Assembly: GCF_900447045.1 (NCBI RefSeq)
Contig: NZ_UAWH01000005.1
Span: forward strand, 496,001-560,000
Length of the DNA: 64,000 bases
DNA from: Clostridium paraputrificum
GTDB lineage: Bacteria; Bacillota; Clostridia; Clostridiales; Clostridiaceae
Direction of reading: 5' to 3'
Positions 51,834-61,347 of the stretch are shown piece after piece. The stretch's first letter is position 1. Every line of letters begins with the position of its first letter. The notes below the pieces were generated by a model. That model made no database searches, had not been told where the DNA came from, and saw nothing but the letters and a program-made list of their open reading frames with translations. Made by a program: the position numbers and the translations under genes.

Positions 51834-52987
51834 GTAAATTAATATTAGTTAAGTATGCCTCAGAGATATTTCTAAAAGGATTAAATAGAAATAAATTTGA
51901 GAAGAAGCTAAGAGATAATATAGCTATAAAACTTGAAGGCTTAAATTTTGAAATAATATCAGATCAAAATAGATATTTCATAAAAGTTGATGAAATAGAT
52001 GAAGCTATAGTTAGAATTAAAAGAGTTTTTGGTGTTGCTGAGGTTTGTATAGTAACTAAGGTTGATAGGGATATGGTAGCGATTAAGGAAGAAGCTTTAA
52101 AGAAGGTAAGAGAAAGTGGAAGTAAAACTTTTAAGATAATAACAAATAGAGCAAATAAGTTGTTCCCACAAAACTCTATGGAAACTTCAAGAGAAGTTGG
52201 TGGCTATGTATTACACCGTATGGATGGACAAATAACAGTTGATGTTAAGAATCCTGAATGTGCATTAAATATTGAAATTAGAGAATATGCTTATATATGG
52301 ACTAATAAGGATAAGATTAAAGGTGCAGGTGGGCTTCCTTATGGAATAAATGGAAGTACTATGCTTATGTTATCAGGAGGTATAGATTCACCAGTTGCAG
52401 GGTATCTAATGGCTAGAAGAGGGGTTGCATTAAACTGCGTTTATTATCACAGTCATCCATATACTTCTGAAAGAGCTAAGGATAAAGTTAAAACTCTTGC
52501 TAAAATTCTTGCTAGGTACACTGAAGAAGTTAATTTATATATAGTTCCATTTACAGATGTTCAAATGGAAATTATAGAAAAGTGTAGAGAAGACGAGCTT
52601 ACAATTATAATGAGAAGATTTATGATGAGAATAGCTTGTGAGTTATCAGATAGACTAGGAATAGATTCTGTAGCTACTGGAGAAAGTATAGGCCAAGTTG
52701 CAAGCCAAACTATGGAGGGATTAATCGTAAGTACAGATTGTGCTGATAGACCAGTATTTAGACCACTTATAGCTATGGATAAGGAAGATATTATGGATAT
52801 AGCTAGAGACATCGATACATATGAAACTTCAATTCTTCCATATGAGGATTGCTGTACAATATTTGTCCCAAAGCATCCTAAAACAAAACCTCAAGTTGAA
52901 GCTATGAGAAAGAGTGAAAGTAAGCTTGATGTTGAAAAACTAGTTAATGAAGCAATTGATAATATGGAAGTTGTAAAATTAAAGTAA
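51830..52987 (+). CDS. thiI: tRNA 4-thiouridine synthase ThiI
   Basis: 385 residues. The N-terminal ferredoxin-like and THUMP region (about 1-165, LILVKYASEIFLKGLNRNKFEKKLRDNI) binds tRNA. The PP-loop ATP pyrophosphatase motif SGGIDSPVAGYLMARRG is near 184, and ATGESIGQVASQT follows. It lacks the C-terminal rhodanese domain of E. coli ThiI, as usual in Firmicutes, so sulfur passes directly from the linked desulfurase. It overlaps the desulfurase stop (ATGA). Confidence 0.95.
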   Translation: MSKLILVKYASEIFLKGLNRNKFEKKLRDNIAIKLEGLNFEIISDQNRYFIKVDEIDEAIVRIKRVFGVAEVCIVTKVDRDMVAIKEEALKKVRESGSKTFKIITNRANKLFPQNSMETSREVGGYVLHRMDGQITVDVKNPECALNIEIREYAYIWTNKDKIKGAGGLPYGINGSTMLMLSGGIDSPVAGYLMARRGVALNCVYYHSHPYTSERAKDKVKTLAKILARYTEEVNLYIVPFTDVQMEIIEKCREDELTIIMRRFMMRIACELSDRLGIDSVATGESIGQVASQTMEGLIVSTDCADRPVFRPLIAMDKEDIMDIARDIDTYETSILPYEDCCTIFVPKHPKTKPQVEAMRKSESKLDVEKLVNEAIDNMEVVKLK

Positions 52988-52996
52988 ATTATATTT

Positions 52997-53035
52997 GACT
53001 ATTGTGGAACTTAAAGTTTTGCAATAGTCTTTTTC
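52997..53035 (+). terminator. Terminator after nifS-thiI
   Basis: An 8-bp outer stem (GACTATTG/CAATAGTC) with an inner AACT/AGTT-type pairing and a final TTTTT. Confidence 0.78.
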
Positions 53036-53082
53036 TATGGTAAAATTTATATGTTATATTTTTGCAGAAGAGGGGGATATTT

Positions 53083-53586
53083 GTGAAATACATAGATACA
53101 AAATATGATGATTTTAAGTTGAGAGAAACTACAGTAGAAGATACTTCCTTAATTCTTTCGTTTATTAAGGGAATTGCTGAGTATGAAAAAATGAGTAATG
53201 AAGTTGTTGCAACTGAGGAAGTTTTGAGGAAAAGTATATTTGAAGATAATAGAGCTAAGGTTTTAGTTGCTGAAGAAAATGGACAACCAATAGGATTTGC
53301 TTTATATTTCTTTAACTTTTCTACTTTTATAGGAAAAGCAGGATTATATCTAGAAGATATATTTATATTACCTGAGCATAGAGGTAAAGGATATGGTAAA
53401 GAAATATTTAAGGTTCTAGCTAAGATAGCAGTAGAAAATTCATGTGAAAGAATGGAATGGGTTTGTTTAAATTGGAATGAACCTTCAATAAGGTTCTATA
53501 AAGGCTTTGGTTCTATTGGAATGGAAGAATGGACAACATATAGATTAGCAGGAAATAAGATTGGTGAATTAGCCAATAGCAAATAG
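53083..53586 (+). CDS. GNAT acetyltransferase, SSAT/thialysine type
   Basis: 167 residues from a GTG at 53083, six bases after AGAGGGGG; an upstream TTG frame has no RBS. It reads LRETTVEDTSLILSFIKGIAEYEKMSNEVVATEE, then LEDIFILPEHRGKGYGKEIFKVLAKIAVENSCERMEWVCLNWNEPSIRFYKGFGSIGMEEWTTYRLAG. The IAEYEK and LNWNxPSIxFYKxxGA-like segments are shared with spermidine/diamine and thialysine acetyltransferases, so a polyamine-like amine is the likely substrate. Confidence 0.85.
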   Translation: MKYIDTKYDDFKLRETTVEDTSLILSFIKGIAEYEKMSNEVVATEEVLRKSIFEDNRAKVLVAEENGQPIGFALYFFNFSTFIGKAGLYLEDIFILPEHRGKGYGKEIFKVLAKIAVENSCERMEWVCLNWNEPSIRFYKGFGSIGMEEWTTYRLAGNKIGELANSK

Positions 53587-53605
53587 ATAATAATTATAAG
53601 TTTTT

Positions 53606-53637
53606 AGAAATCACCTTTGGTGGTTTCTTTTTTTCTT
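53606..53637 (+). terminator. Terminator after the acetyltransferase gene
   Basis: A 10-bp stem (AGAAATCACC/GGTGGTTTCT) with a 3-base loop and T run. Confidence 0.87.
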
Positions 53638-53670
53638 TAGTAAAATTTTGTGAAATATATATAGAAAATA

Positions 53671-53699
53671 TTGACAATATATAAAGTAAAGCATATTAT
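53671..53699 (+). promoter_or_regulatory. Sigma-A promoter of the his operon
   Basis: TTGACA (53671-53676) and TATTAT (53694-53699) with a 17-bp spacer. The start site would be near 53706, leaving a leader of about 50 bases: no room for a T-box or a leader-peptide attenuator. Confidence 0.75.
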
Positions 53700-53757
53700 A
53701 ATTTTAAGGATTTATTACTTTAATATGTTAAATTGGTAAAGAAGGATGGAGGGGGCA

Positions 53758-54900
53758 ATGGTTAATAAAAATATTATTCCTGAAGGAACAAGAGATCTTA
53801 TTTTAGATGAATGTGTTAGAAAAAAAGAGTTGGAGTTAGAAATTGAAAATATACTAAATAAGTGGGGATATAAAGAGGTTATAACTCCTACAATAGAATA
53901 TTATCAAACCTTTAATGGAGGATTTCAAAATCTAAGAGAAGAAGATATGTATAAGTTCTTCGATGATAAAGGTAGAATTTTAGTTTTAAGACCAGATATG
54001 ACAATACCTATAGCAAGGGTAGTTGCTACAAAATTTAAGGAGATTAATCCACCTATTAGATTAAGATATACTTCCAATGTATTTAGAGTTCATGAAAGTT
54101 TAGGTGGAAAAAAGAATGAATATACTGATTGTGGTGTTGAACTTATTGGATTAAATGGAATTGATTCAGATGTTGAAATTCTTATTACAGCATTAGAAAG
54201 TTTAAAAATACTAAAAGAAACTGGTTATAAGATAGAAGTAGGTAATATAAACTTTTTTAATTCTGCAGTTGAGTGGTTAAAGTTAGATCTTGAACAGAGA
54301 AGTTTTTTAGCAAAACTTATTGATGAAAAAAGTATGAAGGAATTAGAAGAGTATCTGGATATGTTAAATGTAGGAGATGACTATAAGAATTTCTTCATGA
54401 AATTACCTTGGCTTTTTGGAGGCGTAGAGATTCTAGATATAGGAGAAAAGTACGCTATTAATAATGAAATATTAAATGAAATTAAGTATTTAAGAAATAT
54501 ATATGAAATATTGGACAACCTAGGATATGGAGATAAGCTTACTTTTGATTTAGGAATTGTACCAAGATTAAATTATTATACAGGGATTATATTTAAAGGA
54601 TATGTAGAAGGTATTGGGGATACAGTTCTTAGAGGGGGAAGGTATGATGATCTTATATCAACATTTGGAAGAGATTTGCCTGCTGTAGGATTTTCTATAA
54701 ATCTAGATCCATTAGTTCAATTAGAAGATGAGAAGAACAATGGTAAAGAAGAAAAGTATAGAATTATTTATAATCCTAAGGATATAGTTGTAGCCATAAA
54801 ACAAGGACAAGTTTTAAGAAATTTAGGTTATGTGGCAGAACTTGTACCTTCTAAAGATATTCAAGGAATAAAGGTATTAAAGGAGGAGGTGATTGAATGA
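53758..54900 (+). CDS. hisZ: ATP phosphoribosyltransferase regulatory subunit
   Basis: 380 residues from the ATG at 53758 (RBS GGAGGGGG). It is a catalytically inactive histidyl-tRNA synthetase paralogue: IIPEGTRDLILDE, RPDMTIPIARVVAT, RLRYTSNVFRVHESLGGKKNEYTDCGVELIG (motif 2) and RGGRYDDLISTFGRDLPAVGFSINLD. It lacks the anticodon-binding domain. HisZ activates the short HisG and mediates histidine feedback; the next gene is that short HisG. Confidence 0.93.
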   Translation: MVNKNIIPEGTRDLILDECVRKKELELEIENILNKWGYKEVITPTIEYYQTFNGGFQNLREEDMYKFFDDKGRILVLRPDMTIPIARVVATKFKEINPPIRLRYTSNVFRVHESLGGKKNEYTDCGVELIGLNGIDSDVEILITALESLKILKETGYKIEVGNINFFNSAVEWLKLDLEQRSFLAKLIDEKSMKELEEYLDMLNVGDDYKNFFMKLPWLFGGVEILDIGEKYAINNEILNEIKYLRNIYEILDNLGYGDKLTFDLGIVPRLNYYTGIIFKGYVEGIGDTVLRGGRYDDLISTFGRDLPAVGFSINLDPLVQLEDEKNNGKEEKYRIIYNPKDIVVAIKQGQVLRNLGYVAELVPSKDIQGIKVLKEEVIE

Positions 54901-55520
54901 GTATAAGTATTGCAATGACAAAAGGAAGGCTAGAGAAAGAGACAATAAAGTTATTAGATAAGGCTAATTTCGGTACAGAAGAACTTAAGAACAAAGGAAG
55001 AAAGCTTGTTTTTAATGATACTATTGAGGACATTAAATACTTTTTAGTTAAAGCAGCAGATTCTATAACTTATGTAGAACATGGAGTAGCTGATATTGGT
55101 GTGGTTGGTAAAGATACGCTAATGGAAAGTGATAATAACTATTATGAAGTATTAGATCTAGAAATAGGTAAATGTAATTTTATAGTAGCATCATTACCAG
55201 AAAAAGATGTTTTTAAAAAGGTTGGTCATATAAAGATTGGAACTAAGTATCCTAAGGTAGCTAGAGAATATTTTAAGAAAAGAGGTATGGATGTAGAAAT
55301 AATAAAAATTGAGGGATCAGTTGAACTAGCACCTATATTAGGGCTGTGTGATGCCATAGTAGATATTATGGAAACAGGGACAACTTTAAAAGAAAATGGA
55401 TTAATTGTTTTTGATAGGATATGTGATATAAGTGCAAGAGTTATAGTAAACAAGGCTAGTTTTAAAATGAAGAGAGAAGAAATTGGGGCTTTTATCAACA
55501 GGTTAAAACAAGTTTTGTAA
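54897..55520 (+). CDS. hisG: ATP phosphoribosyltransferase, short form
   Basis: 207 residues; commits PRPP and ATP to histidine synthesis. It reads ISIAMTKGRLEKETIKLLDKANFG, then GVADIGVVGKDTLME and the PRPP-binding loop CDAIVDIMETGTTLKENGL. It lacks the C-terminal regulatory domain of the long form, so it needs HisZ. Start and hisZ stop overlap (ATGA). Confidence 0.95.
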   Translation: MSISIAMTKGRLEKETIKLLDKANFGTEELKNKGRKLVFNDTIEDIKYFLVKAADSITYVEHGVADIGVVGKDTLMESDNNYYEVLDLEIGKCNFIVASLPEKDVFKKVGHIKIGTKYPKVAREYFKKRGMDVEIIKIEGSVELAPILGLCDAIVDIMETGTTLKENGLIVFDRICDISARVIVNKASFKMKREEIGAFINRLKQVL

Positions 55521-55553
55521 AGTATAAGCAATAAATAAAGAGGGGGCAAGAGT

Positions 55554-56840
55554 ATGTTAAAGCTTATAAATCTTGAAAATAAAGATTGGGACATTCTTTT
55601 AAGTGAGCTTAAAGATAGAGAAGAAGAAGTAAAAGAAGAAGTTTTAAAAAGTGTTTCTAATATTCTAGAAGATGTTAAAAAAAATGGAGATAAAGCATTA
55701 CAGTCATATACAGAGAAGTTTGATAGAGTTTTGTTAGATGACTTTGAAGTAAGTATAGAAGAATTAGATGAATGTTTTATAAAGGTTGAAAAAAACTTTA
55801 TAGACAATTTAGAAGAAGCGAAAAAAAATATAGAATATTATCATAATGCACAAAAAAGTAGAGGGTTTATTTTAAATAAAGACAATGGTATTTTTCTAGG
55901 TCAAAGAGTTATACCTTTAGACTCTGTAGGAGTATATGTTCCAGGAGGAACAGCTGCTTATCCATCATCTGTTCTTATGAATGTAATACCGGCAAAAGTT
56001 GCAGGAGTTAAAGAGATAATAATGATAACACCTCCTAATAAGGAAGGGAAATTAAATCCGTATATAGGGGTAGCGGCTAAAGTTGCAGGAGTAAGTAAAA
56101 TTTATAAAGTTGGGGGAGCACAGGGGATAGCTGCCTTAGCAAATGGAACAGAAAGTATACCAAAGGTAGATAAAATAGTAGGTCCTGGTAATATTTTTGT
56201 GGCAACAGCAAAGAGATTAGTATTTGGCAAGGTTGATATAGATATGATAGCAGGACCAAGTGAAATACTTGTAGTAGCAGATGAAAATGCTAATCCGAAA
56301 TATATTGCAGCAGATTTAATGTCTCAGGCTGAACACGATAGGTTGGCATCATCTATTTTAGTTACTACATCTAAGCAGCTATATGAAGAGATAGAGAAAG
56401 AATTAGAGGCTCAAATAAAAGATTTGGATAGAAAAGAAATAATAGAAGAGGCATTAAAGAATTATGGAAAAGCTATTATTTGTAATTCAATAGATGAATG
56501 TATAGAGGTTTCAAATAGGTTTGCACCAGAACATCTTGAACTTATGGCTGAGAATCCTATGGAACTTTTAGGAAAGATTAGACATGCAGGTTCTGTTTTC
56601 CTAGGAAATAATACACCAGAGCCTGTTGGAGATTATTTTGGAGGTACTAACCACGTATTGCCTACTAATGGAACAGCAAGGTTTTACTCGGCTCTTTCAG
56701 TGGATAGTTTTATAAAAAAATCATCATTTCTTTATTATTCTGAAGAAGCAATAAAAAGAGATGGAGAAAAGATTATTAATATAGCTAACAAAGAAGGACT
56801 TACAGCACATGCAAATTCTGTGAAGGTGAGGGTGAAGTAA
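55554..56840 (+). CDS. hisD: Histidinol dehydrogenase
   Basis: A 428-residue zinc enzyme that oxidises histidinol to histidine, the last step. Motifs: RVIPLDSVGVYVPGGTAAYPSSVLMN, GPGNIFVATAKRLVFG, IDMIAGPSEILVVAD, SQAEHDRLASSILVT (zinc/catalytic region), NRFAPEHLELM and GDYFGGTNHVLPTNGTARF. RBS AGAGGGGG precedes the ATG. Confidence 0.96.
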   Translation: MLKLINLENKDWDILLSELKDREEEVKEEVLKSVSNILEDVKKNGDKALQSYTEKFDRVLLDDFEVSIEELDECFIKVEKNFIDNLEEAKKNIEYYHNAQKSRGFILNKDNGIFLGQRVIPLDSVGVYVPGGTAAYPSSVLMNVIPAKVAGVKEIIMITPPNKEGKLNPYIGVAAKVAGVSKIYKVGGAQGIAALANGTESIPKVDKIVGPGNIFVATAKRLVFGKVDIDMIAGPSEILVVADENANPKYIAADLMSQAEHDRLASSILVTTSKQLYEEIEKELEAQIKDLDRKEIIEEALKNYGKAIICNSIDECIEVSNRFAPEHLELMAENPMELLGKIRHAGSVFLGNNTPEPVGDYFGGTNHVLPTNGTARFYSALSVDSFIKKSSFLYYSEEAIKRDGEKIINIANKEGLTAHANSVKVRVK

Positions 56841-56841
56841 T

Positions 56842-57897
56842 ATGAAAGGGATACAATCATATATAAATTTATATGATAATTTAGAAATTAGACTAAATGC
56901 TAATGAAAGTTACTTTGGAATAGATGAAAAAATGAAGTTAGATATTAAAACTTATATATGTAATTTAGAGTTAAACAGGTATCCAGAAGATAGTAGTGAA
57001 GTTCTAAAAGAATTATATGGGGGATATGCAGGCGTTGATAAAGAAAATATAGTAGTTGGAAATGGATCTGATGAAATGATTGGGTTAGTAATAGGATTAA
57101 ACATTGCAGAGGGAAAGAAATTACTAACTCTTAACCCTGATTTCTCAATGTATGATTACTATGTGTCTATGCATTCGGGTAAGATGGTTAAATATAACAC
57201 AAAAGAAGATGGAAGCTTTGATATAGATGAATTTATAGAGTTAGGTAAAAAAGAAAATGTAGATATGATCATTTTCTCTAACCCAAACAATCCAACAGGG
57301 CATGCAATTGAACCATTTAAAATAACTAAGATATTAGAAGAATTTAAGGATAAAGTAGTATTAGTAGATGAGGCATATTATGAGTTTTTTGGAGAATCTA
57401 TGATACCTTACATTAATAGATATAAGAATCTATTAGTTACAAGAACCCTTTCAAAGGCTTGGGGGTTAGCAGCAACAAGAGTAGGTTTTTTAATTGGTAA
57501 TAGTGAAGAAATCAAAAAAATAAATAAGTATAAAGTGCCATATAACGTTAATTCCTTATCTCAAGTTATAGCTAGTATTGTCTTAAAGGACAGAATGTAT
57601 GTTGAAAAAAATACTAAAGAAATTGTATCTGAAAGAGAAAAGCTTTATAAATCTTTAAAAGAAATTCAAGAGAATTCAGCCTTATATATTGAGTTTTACC
57701 CTTCAAAAGCAAATTATATCTATGGAAGAACAGAGTATAAAGAAGCGTTAATTAACGGATTAAAATCAAGAGGAATTCTTATAAGAAGTTTTGAGAAAAA
57801 TAATTTTAGAATTACTGTGGGGTGCTCCTTTGAGAATAACAAACTTCTTCAAGCAATAAGAGAAATAGTTGGATACGGGGGAGTAAGCTATGCTTAA
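56842..57897 (+). CDS. hisC: Histidinol-phosphate aminotransferase
   Basis: A 351-residue class I/II PLP aminotransferase. It shows [63 protein letters not shown] and the PLP lysine in [17 protein letters not shown]. It converts imidazole-acetol phosphate to histidinol phosphate. It starts one base after hisD and overlaps hisB. Confidence 0.95.
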   Translation: MKGIQSYINLYDNLEIRLNANESYFGIDEKMKLDIKTYICNLELNRYPEDSSEVLKELYGGYAGVDKENIVVGNGSDEMIGLVIGLNIAEGKKLLTLNPDFSMYDYYVSMHSGKMVKYNTKEDGSFDIDEFIELGKKENVDMIIFSNPNNPTGHAIEPFKITKILEEFKDKVVLVDEAYYEFFGESMIPYINRYKNLLVTRTLSKAWGLAATRVGFLIGNSEEIKKINKYKVPYNVNSLSQVIASIVLKDRMYVEKNTKEIVSEREKLYKSLKEIQENSALYIEFYPSKANYIYGRTEYKEALINGLKSRGILIRSFEKNNFRITVGCSFENNKLLQAIREIVGYGGVSYA

Positions 57898-58480
57898 AAG
57901 GGAATGTAGCATAAATAGAAATACTAATGAAACTAAAATTCAGTTAAAAATTAATTTGGATGGTGATGGAAAGTCTAATATAAAAACAGGAATAGGTTTT
58001 TTTGATCATATGTTGGACTTAATGGCTTTTCATAGTGGAATAGATTTAGAAGTAATAGCCCATGGTGATTTGGATGTATGTGACCACCATACTGTTGAGG
58101 ATGTTGGAATAATTTTAGGCCAAGCTTTTAAAGAAGCATTAGGTGAAAAAGTAGGTATAAAGAGGTATGGAAGCTTCTTTATACCTATGGATGAAACTTT
58201 GTCACAAGTATCTTTAGATATAAGTGGAAGAAGCTTTTTAGTATTTGAAGGTGATTTTAAAAGAGATAGTATAGGAAATTTTTCAACAGAGATGGTTAAG
58301 GAATTTTTAAGAGCTTTTGCTTTTAACGCTGGAATAACATTACATGCAAGAGTTATATACGGAGAAAATGATCACCATAAAGTAGAAGCAATATTTAAGG
58401 CATTAGGAAGAGCATTAAAAGAAGCAAAAGAAATAGAAACTGGAAGTAGTAGGATACCTTCTACAAAAGGAATTCTTTAG
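57890..58480 (+). CDS. hisB: Imidazoleglycerol-phosphate dehydratase
   Basis: 196 residues, monofunctional. The manganese-binding repeats are clear: [38 protein letters not shown] and the second-half [18 protein letters not shown]. There is no N-terminal phosphatase domain, so histidinol phosphate must be dephosphorylated by a separate enzyme. It overlaps hisC by eight bases. Confidence 0.96.
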   Translation: MLKRECSINRNTNETKIQLKINLDGDGKSNIKTGIGFFDHMLDLMAFHSGIDLEVIAHGDLDVCDHHTVEDVGIILGQAFKEALGEKVGIKRYGSFFIPMDETLSQVSLDISGRSFLVFEGDFKRDSIGNFSTEMVKEFLRAFAFNAGITLHARVIYGENDHHKVEAIFKALGRALKEAKEIETGSSRIPSTKGIL

Positions 58481-58488
58481 GAGGAAAT

Positions 58489-59097
58489 ATGGTTGTTATT
58501 ATAGATTATGGAATGGGAAATCTAAAAAGTGTATATAATGCTTTGAATAAGATAGGGTGTAGGTGCAAAGTTAGTTCTGAAGTTAGAGATATAAGAACTG
58601 CTAGTGGCTTGATTTTGCCTGGAGTAGGAGCATTTAAAGATTGTATGGATAATTTGACGAAATCAAATTTAGATCAAATATTAAAAGAGGAAGTGGAAAA
58701 GGGAAAACCCCTTTTAGGAATATGTTTAGGTATGCAGGTTCTTTTTGAAAAAGGATATGAAGGAGAAGAAAGAGCAGGATTAGGTTTATTGAAAGGTAAG
58801 ATTGTAAGGATGGAGGATCCTAATGTAAAGATACCTCATATAGGATGGAACAACTTAGAAAAGAATAGGGAAGATGAATTAATTTCTATCTCAGAGAAAG
58901 CTTCTTTTGTATATTATGTACATTCATACTATGCCCAAGATTATAATGATGAAGATTTAGTAGGGTTTTCATATTATGGTAGTTTAAAAATACCCGGATT
59001 AGTTAGAAGGAAAAATGTAATGGGGGCGCAGTTCCATCCAGAAAAAAGTGGAGAAGCAGGTCTTAATATTTTAAGAAATTTTAAGGAGTTGATTTGA
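58489..59097 (+). CDS. hisH: Imidazole glycerol phosphate synthase, glutamine amidotransferase subunit
   Basis: A 202-residue class I glutaminase that supplies ammonia to HisF. Nucleophile Cys79 lies in PLLGICLGMQVLF, the N terminus is VVIIDYGMGNLKSVYNAL, and the His/Glu pair is in GAQFHPEKSG. RBS AGGAGG overlaps the hisB stop region; the stop overlaps the hisA start by one base. Confidence 0.96.
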   Translation: MVVIIDYGMGNLKSVYNALNKIGCRCKVSSEVRDIRTASGLILPGVGAFKDCMDNLTKSNLDQILKEEVEKGKPLLGICLGMQVLFEKGYEGEERAGLGLLKGKIVRMEDPNVKIPHIGWNNLEKNREDELISISEKASFVYYVHSYYAQDYNDEDLVGFSYYGSLKIPGLVRRKNVMGAQFHPEKSGEAGLNILRNFKELI

Positions 59098-59816
59098 TGA
59101 TAATAATACCAGCAATAGATATTATAGATGGAAAGCCAGTTAGGTTATATCAAGGAGACTATAATAAAAAAGAAATAGTAGCAAAAGATGTCTTAGATAC
59201 TTCAAAAAAATTTGAATACCTTGGAGCACAATGGATACACTTAGTAGATTTGGATGGAGCCAAAAAAGGTGAATTGGTTAATTTAAATGTAATTATAGAG
59301 ATAGCACAAACATTATCTATTCCTGTTGAGGTAGGTGGCGGTATAAGAACCTTTGAAGATATAAAGTATCTTATAGATAATGGAGTTTCAAGGGTTATTT
59401 TAGGTACAAGCGCTATGGAAGATGAAAAACTTTTAAATAAGGCTTTAAGAGAGTATGGAGAAAAAATAGCAGTAGGAATAGATTGCAAGGATGGGTATGT
59501 ATGTGGAAGAGGATGGCTTCAAAAAAGCTCTATTCACTATATAGAATTTGCAAAGAGGTTAGAAAAGTTAGGGGTTAAAAATATTATAGTTACTGATATT
59601 TCTAAGGATGGGACTTTAGAGGGACCTAATATTGAAATGTTAAATGAGTTAAAGAAAGAGGTTTGTATGGATATTACAGCTTCAGGAGGAATAAGAGATG
59701 TATCTAACATAAAAGCTTTAAAAGAAATAGATGTATATGGAGCAATAACTGGAAAGGCTATATATGCAAAAACTCTTTCTTTAGAAGAAGCTATAAAAGT
59801 TACTAGGGAGGAATAG
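59097..59816 (+). CDS. hisA: ProFAR isomerase (phosphoribosylformimino-AICAR-P isomerase)
   Basis: 239 residues from the ATG at 59097; an in-frame TTG three bases earlier is less likely. The (beta/alpha)8 barrel shows IIPAIDIIDGKPVRLYQGDY (catalytic Asp8), VEVGGGIRTFEDIKYLIDNGVSRVILGTSAM and TDISKDGTLEGPN with the second catalytic Asp, then ASGGIRD. RBS AAGGAG lies in the end of hisH. Confidence 0.96.
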   Translation: MIIIPAIDIIDGKPVRLYQGDYNKKEIVAKDVLDTSKKFEYLGAQWIHLVDLDGAKKGELVNLNVIIEIAQTLSIPVEVGGGIRTFEDIKYLIDNGVSRVILGTSAMEDEKLLNKALREYGEKIAVGIDCKDGYVCGRGWLQKSSIHYIEFAKRLEKLGVKNIIVTDISKDGTLEGPNIEMLNELKKEVCMDITASGGIRDVSNIKALKEIDVYGAITGKAIYAKTLSLEEAIKVTREE

Positions 59817-59819
59817 TGT

Positions 59820-60581
59820 ATGCATACAAAGAGAATTATACCTTGTCTAGATGTAAAAGAAGGAAGAGTTGTAAAAGGAGTTAACTTTGTTGGTCTTAAA
59901 GATGTTGGGAATCCTGTAGACTTAGCTGAATATTACTATAAGGCAGGAGCAGATGAATTAGTGTTTTTAGATATTACAGCTACTCATGAAGGTAGGGGAA
60001 TAATGAGAAGGGTAGTAGAGAAAGTAGCTGAAAAAATATTTATTCCATTTACAGTTGGGGGAGGGCTAAAAAACTTAGAGGATATTAAGGAGATACTAAG
60101 AGCTGGTGCAGATAAAGTAAGTTTAAATTCAGCTGCTGTAAGGGATAAACAACTTATAAAAAAAGGAGCATATTATTTTGGAAATCAGTGTATTGTACTA
60201 GCAGTTGATGCAAAGAAAAGAGAAGATAATACAGGATGGAATGTAGTTATAAATGGTGGCAGAATTGATACAGGAATTGATGCCTTGAGATGGATTGAAG
60301 AGGGGATAAGGCTAGGGGCTGGAGAAATATTATTAACTTCTATGGATGCTGATGGAACTAAAAAAGGGTTTGATATTGAACTTACTAAGTCAGTGTCTAA
60401 TATAACTAATGTGCCAGTTATAGCTTCAGGGGGATGTGGAGAACTTGAACATTTTTATGAAGTTTTTAAGGATGAAGTGGCAGATGCAGCTCTTGCAGCA
60501 TCACTTTTTCACTATGGAGAATTATCGGTAGAAGAAGTAAAGAAATATTTAAAGGATAGAAATATAAGTGTTAGATACTAG
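59820..60581 (+). CDS. hisF: Imidazole glycerol phosphate synthase, cyclase subunit
   Basis: A 253-residue barrel paralogous to HisA. It reads [32 protein letters not shown], with catalytic Asp11 and [40 protein letters not shown], then [15 protein letters not shown] with the second Asp and [14 protein letters not shown]. It forms imidazole glycerol phosphate and AICAR with HisH. It begins three bases after hisA. Confidence 0.97.
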   Translation: MHTKRIIPCLDVKEGRVVKGVNFVGLKDVGNPVDLAEYYYKAGADELVFLDITATHEGRGIMRRVVEKVAEKIFIPFTVGGGLKNLEDIKEILRAGADKVSLNSAAVRDKQLIKKGAYYFGNQCIVLAVDAKKREDNTGWNVVINGGRIDTGIDALRWIEEGIRLGAGEILLTSMDADGTKKGFDIELTKSVSNITNVPVIASGGCGELEHFYEVFKDEVADAALAASLFHYGELSVEEVKKYLKDRNISVRY

Positions 60582-60593
60582 GAGTATAAGTAT

Positions 60594-60932
60594 ATGAATA
60601 GGGAAGAGATAATAAAAAAAGTACAAGAAGTAGACTTTAAAAAAGGAAATGGACTAGTACCAACAATTGTTCAAGATATAAATAGTAATGAAGTTTTAAT
60701 GCTTGCTTACATGTCGGAAGAAAGTTTAATTAAGACTTTGGAGGGGGATACAACATGGTTTTATAGTAGAAGTAGGAATGAACTATGGAATAAGGGAGCA
60801 ACTTCTGGACATTTACAGTATGTTAAAGAGATAAAGATAGATTGTGATAATGATACTTTATTAGTTTTAGTAGAACAAGTAGGAGCAGCATGTCATACAG
60901 GAGAAAGAAGTTGCTTTTACAGAAATTTATAG
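60594..60932 (+). CDS. hisI: Phosphoribosyl-AMP cyclohydrolase
   Basis: 112 residues. It reads [91 protein letters not shown], with the zinc cysteines and magnesium aspartates (DCDND) of the family. Here HisI and HisE are separate genes, unlike the fused enteric enzyme. Confidence 0.96.
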   Translation: MNREEIIKKVQEVDFKKGNGLVPTIVQDINSNEVLMLAYMSEESLIKTLEGDTTWFYSRSRNELWNKGATSGHLQYVKEIKIDCDNDTLLVLVEQVGAACHTGERSCFYRNL

Positions 60933-60943
60933 GAGGCAAGTAA

Positions 60944-61270
60944 ATGGAGGATATTTTAAAGGAGTTATATAAAACAATATTAACTAGAAAAGATATAAGA
61001 GAAGATGGATCATATACAGCATATTTATTTGATAAAGGTTTAGAAAAAATATTAAAGAAGGTTGGAGAAGAGTCAACAGAGGTTGTTATTAGTAGCCTAG
61101 GAGATAATAAGGATAATCAAGTAAATGAAATGTGTGACTTGATATATCACATTTTAGTGTTAATGGCTGAATTGGGAATTTCACTTGAAGATATAAAATT
61201 AGAGTTAGAGAAAAGAAGTAAAAAAGTAAACAATTTCAAGGGAGAAAGAAAAGAAATTGAAAATATATAA
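60944..61270 (+). CDS. hisE: Phosphoribosyl-ATP pyrophosphatase
   Basis: A 108-residue all-alpha MazG-like pyrophosphohydrolase: GSYTAYLFDKGLEKILKKVGEESTEVVISSLGDNKDNQVNEMCDLIYHILVLMAELGISLEDIKLELEKRSK, with the acidic metal site EExxE...D. It is the last gene of the his operon, with RBS AGGAGG. I saw no strong terminator after it, so transcription might run into the next gene. Confidence 0.95.
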   Translation: MEDILKELYKTILTRKDIREDGSYTAYLFDKGLEKILKKVGEESTEVVISSLGDNKDNQVNEMCDLIYHILVLMAELGISLEDIKLELEKRSKKVNNFKGERKEIENI

Positions 61271-61347
61271 TTTTTCTTGATAGCGTTTGGTAAAAGTTGT
61301 AAAATATAAATGTATTATACAAAAAGAGGTAGGGGGAGATAAATAGT

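Noticed and set aside
55226..55807. 193-residue open frame opposite hisG/hisD
   Set aside because: Antisense shadow within the his operon with Ser/Leu-rich low-complexity translation and no RBS.
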